From Candidatus Magasanikiibacteriota bacterium (GTDB lineage Bacteria; Patescibacteriota; Patescibacteriia; Magasanikbacterales; UBA922), in assembly GCA_003518365.1 (NCBI GenBank), contig DOYU01000014.1:1378-14090 (forward strand): a stretch of 12,713 nt of DNA, in the 5' to 3' direction. Positions 6,614 to 11,985 of the stretch are shown here, piece by piece; the first letter of the stretch is position 1; the number at the start of each line of letters is the position of its first letter. The notes under the pieces were generated by a model. That model had not been told where the DNA came from and ran no database searches. It worked only from the letters and a program-made list of their open reading frames with translations. A program made the translations under genes and the position numbers.

Positions 6614-7828
6614 ATGAACTTGTACGAATTCGAAGGAAAACAATTGTTTGAAAAACATGGAATCAAAATTCCTCGTGGTATTGTGGTACGACGAGAAGAA
6701 AAGGCTGGTGATGTGTTTTCAGAATTGAACGTTTCTGATGTCGTGGTGAAAGCTCAAGTACTTTCTGGAAAACGAGGAAAAAATAATGGCATTCGGTTTT
6801 GCAATAAAGAGAAAGGTGTTCAGCATGTTCAAGATGTTGTAGATGAATTATTTGCAATGAACGTTCGTGGACAATATGTGGCAGCCGTAAGGATTGAAGA
6901 AAAATTGGACATTGCAGAAGAGCACTACATGTCGATCACGTATAACACAAATAGAAAACAGCCGATGTTGATATATTCGAGAGAGGGCGGTGTTGATATC
7001 GAAGAGGTGCCAGAAGACAAAATCAAAAAATATCCATTAGAAATTGCAAATCAGAAATTAGAAATTGATACTGTTCCCGCGTACGCACAAGAACTATGGG
7101 ACGTATTTCTCCAAGAAGACTGCCGCCAAGTGGAGATTAATCCGTTGGTGAAAACTGCATCAGGGGAATGGATTGCCGCAGACGCAAAAGTTGCGCTTGA
7201 TGATGACGCATTTTATCGACACTCAAAAGATGCAAAAACGCGTGCTGTAGAAAAGGGACAAGACCCAGACGTGATTACCGACTGGGAAGAATTTGAATCG
7301 CGCACGATGCTTGGGCGTCCTGCAACTGAGCGAGAAATCGCGGTGCAGGATATTGATAAGGGAGAAAAATATTATCAGGGAACAGCGGGAAAATATATTG
7401 AGATGACAGGTGATATTGCTGTCCTTTTTTCCGGAGGCGGGGCAAGTATTGCAAACATGGATGCCTTGAAACATCACGGGTTGTCGCCTGCAAACTATAC
7501 AGAGTATTCAGGAAATCCACCTCGTGAAAAAGTGGCATCGCTTGCAAAAATTGTATTATCCAAACCTGATTTGAAAGGTCTTTGGATTTGTGGAGGTGTG
7601 GCAAACTTCACCAATATCGAAGCCACCTTCCAGGGGATCATCGACGCACTTGATGAGGTAAAACCCACATATCCTATTGTCGTGCGTCGAGCAGGACCTT
7701 TTGAAAAAGAAGGTATGGCACTGATGAAAGAATGTGCCGAGAGAAATCATTTGAATATGAAACTTTTTGGAAAGGAAGTAAGTATGAGTGAGACAGCAAA
7801 GACGTTGGCTGACATGATACAACAATAA
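6614..7828 (+). CDS. ATP-citrate lyase / citryl-CoA synthetase, beta-like (ATP-grasp) subunit
   Basis: A 404-residue ATP-grasp protein of the succinyl-CoA synthetase beta type, but with the features of ATP-citrate lyase. N-terminal: YEFEGKQLFEKHGI and K46-AQVLSGKRGK, the nucleotide-binding part. VEINPLV (173-179) and D190-AKVALDD carry the Mg site. C-terminal: GGGAS (274-278), NYTEYSGNPP (294-303), GGVANFTNIEATF (327-339) and VVRRAGP (356-362). These match segments of human ATP-citrate lyase that contact citrate (as I recall, Asn346, Thr348 and Arg379, here N331, T333 and R358 or R359) and are not found in this form in succinyl-CoA synthetases. The length is close to green-sulfur-bacterial AclB. 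Likely reaction, with the next gene: citrate + CoA + ATP to citryl-CoA. Its stop is one base before the alpha gene. Confidence 0.85.
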   Translation: MNLYEFEGKQLFEKHGIKIPRGIVVRREEKAGDVFSELNVSDVVVKAQVLSGKRGKNNGIRFCNKEKGVQHVQDVVDELFAMNVRGQYVAAVRIEEKLDIAEEHYMSITYNTNRKQPMLIYSREGGVDIEEVPEDKIKKYPLEIANQKLEIDTVPAYAQELWDVFLQEDCRQVEINPLVKTASGEWIAADAKVALDDDAFYRHSKDAKTRAVEKGQDPDVITDWEEFESRTMLGRPATEREIAVQDIDKGEKYYQGTAGKYIEMTGDIAVLFSGGGASIANMDALKHHGLSPANYTEYSGNPPREKVASLAKIVLSKPDLKGLWICGGVANFTNIEATFQGIIDALDEVKPTYPIVVRRAGPFEKEGMALMKECAERNHLNMKLFGKEVSMSETAKTLADMIQQ

Positions 7829-7829
7829 T

Positions 7830-8729
7830 ATGTCCATTCTTATCACAAAAAACACAAAAATCCTCGTTCAGGGTATTACAGGAAATGAAGGAGAAAAAGC
7901 GACACGAGCCATGATTGAATATGGCACAGACGTTATCGGCGGAGTGCGTCCAGGAAAAGGTGGAGAAGAAGTACTTGGTAAACCAGTGTTCAATACGGTT
8001 GCTGAGGCCGTTGTTGCGATTCCAGATATTACGACAAGCACGATTTATGTTCCACCGTTCGCAGCGAAGTCTGCTATTCTCGAGGCGATCGAAGCAGGGA
8101 TAATGCAAATCAATACGATCGTCGAGCGTGTGCCAATAAAAGATACAGCGTACTGCCTCGCAGCTGCAAAGGAACGCGGTGCACACATTATTGGACCAAG
8201 TTCACTCGGGTATATCAATCCTGGTGTTGGCCGAGTCGGTGTCGTCGGCGGACCAAAAGAACAAGCTGATGAAATTTTTACACCTGGGAGTATTGGTATC
8301 ATCTCTCGTTCTGGTGGTATGACAAATGAAGTCAGCTGGCAAATACGAAAAGCAGGCATGGGACAAAGTGCTGCTGTGCATGTTGGGGGAGACTTGCTCA
8401 TGGGGACGACCTATGCCGATCTGCTTCGATTGTTCGAACAAGATGAACAGACAACAGCTGTTGTTGTTTTTGGTGAACACGGAGGAAGCTATGAATTTGA
8501 AATTGTTGAGATGATTGAAAAAGGTGAATTTACAAAACCACTTGCAATTTATGTCGGTGGAAAGTTTGCAAATACGCTTCCAGAAGGAATGAACATCGGG
8601 CATGCTGGAGCGATTGTTGAGCGAGGGAAAGGTGCGGCAGAAAAAGAAGCGGCGTTGAAAGCTGTTGGGGCACACGTGGCCGAAGACTATGAACAACTTG
8701 CGGAGTTGGTGAAGCCGTATTCGTCATAG
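7830..8729 (+). CDS. ATP-citrate lyase / citryl-CoA synthetase, alpha-like (CoA-binding, phospho-His) subunit
   Basis: A 299-residue CoA-binding subunit of the succinyl-CoA synthetase alpha type. GITGNEGEKATR (15-26) and the CoA-binding Rossmann fold come first. SRSGGMTNE (159-167) matches ATP-citrate lyase (SRSGGMSNE) rather than succinyl-CoA synthetase (SRSGTLTYE). GEHGG (215-219) and the phosphorylated histidine H258 in NIGHAGA complete the active site. In classic AclA and human ACLY this domain is fused to a citrate-synthase-like domain. Here the reading ends cleanly at ELVKPYSS, and the lyase is a separate gene 102 nt downstream. It should form a heteromer with the beta-like subunit, whose gene ends one base upstream. 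An inverted repeat begins 2 nt after its TAG stop. Confidence 0.85.
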   Translation: MSILITKNTKILVQGITGNEGEKATRAMIEYGTDVIGGVRPGKGGEEVLGKPVFNTVAEAVVAIPDITTSTIYVPPFAAKSAILEAIEAGIMQINTIVERVPIKDTAYCLAAAKERGAHIIGPSSLGYINPGVGRVGVVGGPKEQADEIFTPGSIGIISRSGGMTNEVSWQIRKAGMGQSAAVHVGGDLLMGTTYADLLRLFEQDEQTTAVVVFGEHGGSYEFEIVEMIEKGEFTKPLAIYVGGKFANTLPEGMNIGHAGAIVERGKGAAEKEAALKAVGAHVAEDYEQLAELVKPYSS

Positions 8730-8730
8730 C

Positions 8731-8800
8731 ACACGGATGACACGGATTGAATTGATACACACAAATCTTTTTTTATCTGTTTGATCTGTGTTATCCGTGT
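8731..8800 (+). repeat. Gene-less inverted repeat of the GxxExxY-cassette design
   Basis: The arms 8731-8757 and 8774-8800 are complementary at 21 of 27 positions, with a 16-nt T-rich loop. The outer 8 bp, ACACGGAT/ATCCGTGT, are perfect. GAT triplets begin at 8736, 8745 and 8754 and ATC triplets at 8775, 8784 and 8793, all 9 nt apart. This is the same phased design as the arms around the two GxxExxY genes, but with nothing encoded inside. It sits 2 nt after the stop of the alpha-like gene and 31 nt before the citryl-CoA lyase start. It could be a non-autonomous copy, a deletion remnant, or simply a terminator-like hairpin. Confidence 0.65.
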
Positions 8801-8831
8801 TCCATTATCAATTTATTTAGGTACATATTGT

Positions 8832-9557
8832 ATGAATATTAAGACTTCCATCACAAATATAAAAGACGATCAAGAAATAATTCGTGGTCACAAACTTGAA
8901 GAACTTGTGCAAACGCATTCCTTTGTAGAAGTCATCTATCTTCTTTTTACCGGCAAACTTCCGACTGCATCTGAAACAAAGATGCTCAATGCACTCTTTG
9001 TTTCAGCCATCGATCATGGTCCTGGCACGGTGTCTGCCATGACAGCACGCATTTCTGCTTCATCGGCAAACAGTACACATAGTGCACTTGCTGCGGGAAT
9101 TCTCGGTTTTGGACCTCGTCATGGCATCGCAGGAGAAGGAGCAATGGAATTTTTTTACAAACATGCAGATGAGTCCGACATCGCAGATTTGGTTGCACGT
9201 CTCAAAGAACAAAAAGTACGTATTCCAGGATATGGTCATAAAGTGTTCACTGATGTAGATCCTCGTTCTCTTACGCTATTCGACATTGCAAAGAATCTTG
9301 GCATTTTCGGGAAGCATTCAGAATTTGCGCTTTCTGTAAAAGAAGAACTGAACAAGATTTCTTCAAAACCTCTTCCTCTCAATATCGACGGCACGTTTGC
9401 CGCGATTCTGTGCGATATGGGATTTGATGTTCGCATGGGACAGAGTTTTTTTCTCATTGCCAGAACGCCGGGCCTTCTTGCTCAGATACACGAAGAGCAA
9501 ATAAACGATGTTGGCATACGTCGTCTTGAAGAAGATGAAATTGAATTTGTTGACTAA
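8832..9557 (+). CDS. Citryl-CoA lyase (short citrate-synthase-family protein)
   Basis: A 241-residue citrate-synthase homologue matching the C-terminal lyase domain of ATP-citrate lyase and the stand-alone citryl-CoA lyase of Hydrogenobacter. It cleaves citryl-CoA to acetyl-CoA and oxaloacetate. The three catalytic positions of the family are present: H62 in DHGPG, H136 in GYGHKVF and D186 in NIDG. R211 (LIARTPGL) lies where a C-terminal substrate arginine is expected. TSITNIKDDQEIIRG aligns with the start of the human lyase domain. It lacks the large N-terminal helical part of ordinary citrate synthase (~370-430 residues), which argues against that role. I chose ATG 8832: the longer reading from 8781 runs through the right arm of the upstream repeat. 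A terminator-like hairpin follows the gene. Confidence 0.85.
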   Translation: MNIKTSITNIKDDQEIIRGHKLEELVQTHSFVEVIYLLFTGKLPTASETKMLNALFVSAIDHGPGTVSAMTARISASSANSTHSALAAGILGFGPRHGIAGEGAMEFFYKHADESDIADLVARLKEQKVRIPGYGHKVFTDVDPRSLTLFDIAKNLGIFGKHSEFALSVKEELNKISSKPLPLNIDGTFAAILCDMGFDVRMGQSFFLIARTPGLLAQIHEEQINDVGIRRLEEDEIEFVD

Positions 9558-9580
9558 TGCACAGTCCTACATTGCAAACA

Positions 9581-9619
9581 AAAAAAGAGAGGAGTAGGAT
9601 GAATACATCCTCTTTTTTT
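9581..9619 (+). terminator. Intrinsic terminator after citryl-CoA lyase
   Basis: AGGATG-AATA-CATCCT (9596-9611) forms a 6-bp stem with a tetraloop, followed by C and seven Ts (9613-9619). An alternative fold pairs AGAGGA (9588-9593) with TCCTCT (9608-9613), extended by A-run/T-run pairing, so it may also work on the other strand. It lies between the lyase stop (9557) and the chosen CBS-gene start (9626), marking the end of the citrate-lyase transcript. Confidence 0.7.
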
Positions 9620-9625
9620 ATCTAT

Positions 9626-10123
9626 ATGACAAACGATAAACCACTCCACCAATGTACCTTTACTATCGATGAATGGATGCGGGAAGATGTTGTCACGCTC
9701 CCAGCGACAGCCACGGTCACAGAAGCGATCACCATGATGCTCGAACATAAAACCAATGGTCTTGTTGTGACAGGTGCTGCAGGACAGGTTGCTGGGATTT
9801 TATCATCATGGGATATTATCAAATATATTGTCCCAGATTATCTTGAAGATGATGGTCATCTCGCGGCATTTGAGTCACCTGATACGTTTTGTAATCGGGT
9901 CGAAGCCATAAAGGATGATGCGATTGAACAATTTATGACAAAAAGTGTACAGACTATTGAGCAGCACGGGAGCTTGATGAAGGCTATGACTATGCTTTCT
10001 GAATTTCACATCCGCCAGTTGCCTGTTGTTGACGCTGCCGGCAAACTAGTTGGCTATCTGAACAGAACCGATATCAAACGTGCGGTGGGCAAAGTACTTG
10101 GCATTGGATCACATCTTGAATAA
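9626..10123 (+). CDS. Two-CBS-domain protein
   Basis: A 165-residue protein made almost entirely of two CBS domains, roughly residues 14-70 and 100-155. The repeated halves show the typical pattern: WMREDVVTLPATATVTEAI ... LSSWDIIKYI, then FMTKSVQTIEQHGSLMKAM ... GYLNRTDIKRAV. CBS pairs usually sense adenine nucleotides or S-adenosyl ligands and tune a partner protein. The permease gene 3 nt downstream is the obvious candidate partner (inference). ATG 9626 is preferred because the in-frame ATGs at 9557 and 9599 lie before or inside the terminator hairpin. A longer form from 9557 would add 23 residues with no domain character. Confidence 0.85.
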   Translation: MTNDKPLHQCTFTIDEWMREDVVTLPATATVTEAITMMLEHKTNGLVVTGAAGQVAGILSSWDIIKYIVPDYLEDDGHLAAFESPDTFCNRVEAIKDDAIEQFMTKSVQTIEQHGSLMKAMTMLSEFHIRQLPVVDAAGKLVGYLNRTDIKRAVGKVLGIGSHLE

Positions 10124-10126
10124 TAT

Positions 10127-11404
10127 ATGCAGACACTGACAATCATTGCACTTGCCATTTTTTTACTTTCCTACGTTGTTATCATCTCTGAGAAAATTCA
10201 TAGAACTGTTGTTGCACTCGCTGGTGCGGCACTGATGGTGCTTCTTGGTGTTTTGACGCAGGATCAAGCACTCGAAGGAGTGGATTTCAATACGCTTGGC
10301 TTGTTGATCGGCATGATGGTCATCGTAGGTATTGCAAAAGAAAGTGGGATGTTTCAATATGTCGCCATTCGCGCAGCAAAGATAGCAAAAGGGAAACCAA
10401 TTGTCATTTTTTTGTTTCTTGGTGTTATCACTGCTGTATTTTCTGCATTTCTCGACAACGTCACAACGGTGTTCCTCATGGTGCCAGTTACATTTGTGAT
10501 TACAAACAATTTACGCATTGATCCAAAACCGTATTTGATCAGTATTATTCTTTTTTCAAATATTGGCGGCACAGCAACACTGATTGGTGACCCACCAAAT
10601 ATTCTTATCGGAAGCGCGTCTGGATTGACGTTTAATGATTTTTTGTTTCATTTAGGACCTGTCGCCCTATTGAGTTTTGTCGCGGTCATGGCGATCCTCT
10701 TAGCTAGGTATAGGCATGCCTTTGTCACGAGTGACGAACTTCGCGCAACTATCATGAAGTTCAATCCTCGAGAAGCCCTCACTGATATTTCTCTCCTTAT
10801 CAAATCTCTGGTGGTGTTTGGACTTGTCTTTGTAGGGTTTTTGACGCACGCAGTCACACACATCGAGGTGGCGACGATTGCGCTTGCGGGCGCAGCGTTA
10901 TTGCTCCTCCTCACCCTCAGAGATCCTGAAGATCATCTTCGAGAAGTGGAGTGGGGGACGATTTTCTTTTTTGCAGGACTTTTCATTTTGGTTACTGGTA
11001 TTGAACATGTGGGTATTATCGAGGCAGCTGCAAACTGGATGATTTCTGTGACAGCAGGGAATCTCGCTATCACGACATTTGCTATATTGTGGGGATCTGC
11101 TATTGCGTCTGCCATTGTCGATAATATTCCTTTCGTGGCGACCATGATTCCTCTTGTTAAGGAAATTTCTCTTGCAGGTAACATTGTTGATCCAGCACCG
11201 TTGTGGTGGGCGCTTGCCATTGGTGCGGATTTTGGTGGGAATGCGACGATCATTGGCGCGTCTGCAAATGTGGTTGTGAAAGGGATGGCAGAGAAGGCAG
11301 GACACCATATTGGATTTTTTGAATACATGAAAATAGCCGTGCCACTCACCGTGCTTGTGCTGGTGATTAGCAGTGTGTATATTTTCCTTCGATATTTGGT
11401 ATAA
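10127..11404 (+). CDS. CitMHS/ArsB-NhaD superfamily membrane permease
   Basis: A 425-residue integral membrane protein with about ten to twelve hydrophobic segments, of the ion transporter (IT) superfamily that includes CitMHS, ArsB, NhaD and SLC13/P-protein relatives. Two repeated halves are visible. The first has FLDNVTTVFLMVPVT (108-122) and NIGGTATLIGDPPNILIGS (145-163). The second has IVDNIPFVATMIPL (330-343) and GADFGGNATIIGASANV (366-382). The paired D-N motifs and Gly/Asn-rich re-entrant loops form the substrate and ion sites in this superfamily. Substrate could be citrate or another carboxylate, arsenite, or Na+/H+. The neighbouring citrate-cleaving genes favour a carboxylate, but a terminator separates them. 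It is transcribed with the CBS gene 3 nt upstream. Confidence 0.85.
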   Translation: MQTLTIIALAIFLLSYVVIISEKIHRTVVALAGAALMVLLGVLTQDQALEGVDFNTLGLLIGMMVIVGIAKESGMFQYVAIRAAKIAKGKPIVIFLFLGVITAVFSAFLDNVTTVFLMVPVTFVITNNLRIDPKPYLISIILFSNIGGTATLIGDPPNILIGSASGLTFNDFLFHLGPVALLSFVAVMAILLARYRHAFVTSDELRATIMKFNPREALTDISLLIKSLVVFGLVFVGFLTHAVTHIEVATIALAGAALLLLLTLRDPEDHLREVEWGTIFFFAGLFILVTGIEHVGIIEAAANWMISVTAGNLAITTFAILWGSAIASAIVDNIPFVATMIPLVKEISLAGNIVDPAPLWWALAIGADFGGNATIIGASANVVVKGMAEKAGHHIGFFEYMKIAVPLTVLVLVISSVYIFLRYLV

Positions 11405-11420
11405 AAAGTAAATGTTTGTT

Positions 11421-11456
11421 ATGCTAAAGCTCTACCCATGGGCTTTTTTGTAGCAA
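11421..11456 (+). terminator. Intrinsic terminator after the permease gene
   Basis: AAAGC (11426-11430) pairs with GCTTT (11442-11446), leading into a run of six Ts (11444-11449). The loop holds the palindrome CCCATGGG, and TGCTA (11422-11425 plus flank) and TAGCA (11451-11455) could extend the structure outward. It lies 17 nt after the permease stop and just before cassette 2. Confidence 0.6.
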
Positions 11457-11462
11457 AAAAAA

Positions 11463-11500
11463 CAGCAGATTAAACAGATTTGAACAGATGAAAACAGATT
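11463..11500 (+). repeat. Left inverted-repeat arm of cassette 2
   Basis: 38-nt arm built of four short units ending in GAT, starting CAGCAGATT-AAACAGATT. The GAT triplets begin at 11468, 11477, 11487 and 11497, spaced 9, 10 and 10 nt. It pairs with 11936-11973. The start codon of the GxxExxY gene begins at the next base. Confidence 0.8.
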
Positions 11501-11923
11501 ATGATTGACGTAAAGAAGTATGACAAATTGACATACGCAGTAATTGGAGCGGCAATGGAAGTGCACAGACAGTTGGGATGTGGATTTCTCGAGCTGGTGT
11601 ATCAACAAGCAATGATTGAAGAAATGCGTCTGCGGACTATTCCGTTTTTATCACAAAAACCGATTGACGTATTTTATAAAGACAAAAAAATTGCAATATA
11701 TGTACCTGATTTTATTGCAGGGAATACATTGAAAATAATTGTAGAATTGAAAGCGTTAGAAACAGTCGATTATAATCAGATTCAAATGCAAGTTATCAAT
11801 TATTTGGTAGCAACGAAGTTTGATGTCGGACTATTCTTAAATTTTGGGAAAAAATCTTTGGAATATAAGAGATATGTCCGACCTGAAAAATTACAAAATA
11901 GTCAGCAGATAGAAACGAATTAG
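11501..11923 (+). CDS. GxxExxY protein, PD-(D/E)XK nuclease-like (copy 2)
   Basis: A 140-residue second member of the GxxExxY family, diverged from the copy at 4200. Shared features in order: VIGAAMEVHRQLG (14-26); the name motif G28-F-L-E31-L-V-Y34; the candidate nuclease site D70 (YVPDF) with E82-L-K84 (IIVELKAL); Q95/Q97 and NYL (100-102); and GLFLNFGKKSLEYKR (110-124). The intact acidic and lysine positions suggest a working metal-dependent nuclease fold, but activity and target are unknown. No Shine-Dalgarno can fit, because the start codon is directly preceded by the left repeat arm, so translation may depend on the repeat RNA or be leaderless. It ends with TAG. Confidence 0.87.
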   Translation: MIDVKKYDKLTYAVIGAAMEVHRQLGCGFLELVYQQAMIEEMRLRTIPFLSQKPIDVFYKDKKIAIYVPDFIAGNTLKIIVELKALETVDYNQIQMQVINYLVATKFDVGLFLNFGKKSLEYKRYVRPEKLQNSQQIETN

Positions 11924-11950
11924 AAAAAACAGAATATATTGTTTTTTTCT
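11922..11950 (+). terminator. A/T-rich hairpin at the end of GxxExxY copy 2
   Basis: AGAAAAAACA (11922-11931) pairs with TGTTTTTTTCT (11940-11950) with one bulged T around an 8-nt loop. The left side begins inside the stop codon and the right side lies inside the right repeat arm. The T-run is part of the stem, so terminator strength is uncertain. Confidence 0.35.
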
Positions 11951-11973
11951 GCTATAATCCGTTTAATCTGCTG
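11936..11973 (+). repeat. Right inverted-repeat arm of cassette 2
   Basis: 38-nt arm complementary to 11463-11500 at 29 of 38 positions. Its outer part (GTTTAATCTGCTG) is nearly perfect, while its inner part has drifted towards a T-run. ATC triplets begin at 11957 and 11966, 9 nt apart. Confidence 0.75.
11953..11958 (+). promoter_or_regulatory. Possible -10 element for the endonuclease Q gene
   Basis: TATAAT lies 28 nt before the endonuclease Q ATG, inside the right arm of cassette 2. Candidate -35 sequences at 16-18 nt spacing (around 11929-11936) are poor matches, so this is a weak promoter call based on the -10 alone. Confidence 0.3.
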
Positions 11974-11985
11974 TAAAAAAAATCT

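Larger units (their letters stand above)
11463..11973 (+). mobile_element. GxxExxY nuclease-like cassette 2 bounded by inverted repeats
   Basis: A 511-bp unit: left arm 11463-11500, GxxExxY gene 11501-11923, right arm 11936-11973. Aligned without gaps, the arms are complementary at 29 of 38 positions, including the outermost 12 bases. Runs of eight As lie outside both ends (11455-11462 and 11975-11982, the right one after a single T), a possible but low-complexity target-site duplication. The unit lies between the permease terminator and the endonuclease Q gene. The layout repeats cassette 1: same orientation, ATG directly after the left arm, right arm just before a downstream gene's coding start. 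Confidence 0.6.

Noticed and set aside
6614..8729. Annotation of the two synthetase genes as ordinary succinyl-CoA synthetase (sucC/sucD)
   Set aside because: ANFTN/RRAGP in the beta-like subunit and SRSGGMTNE in the alpha-like subunit match ATP-citrate lyase, and a citryl-CoA lyase gene follows directly.
8781..8831. Upstream start for the citryl-CoA lyase at 8781
   Set aside because: The extra residues would be translated from the right arm of the 8731-8800 repeat and have no counterpart in the family.
9557..9625. Earlier CBS-gene starts at 9557 (overlapping the lyase stop) or 9599 (with GGAG upstream)
   Set aside because: Both lie before or within a terminator-like hairpin with a seven-T run. 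The GGAG is part of that stem, and the extra residues carry no CBS-domain sequence.
11463..11500. CRISPR-like short tandem repeats
   Set aside because: The units are only 8-10 nt, contiguous and without spacers, and the whole arm is mirrored beyond the gene; no cas genes are present.
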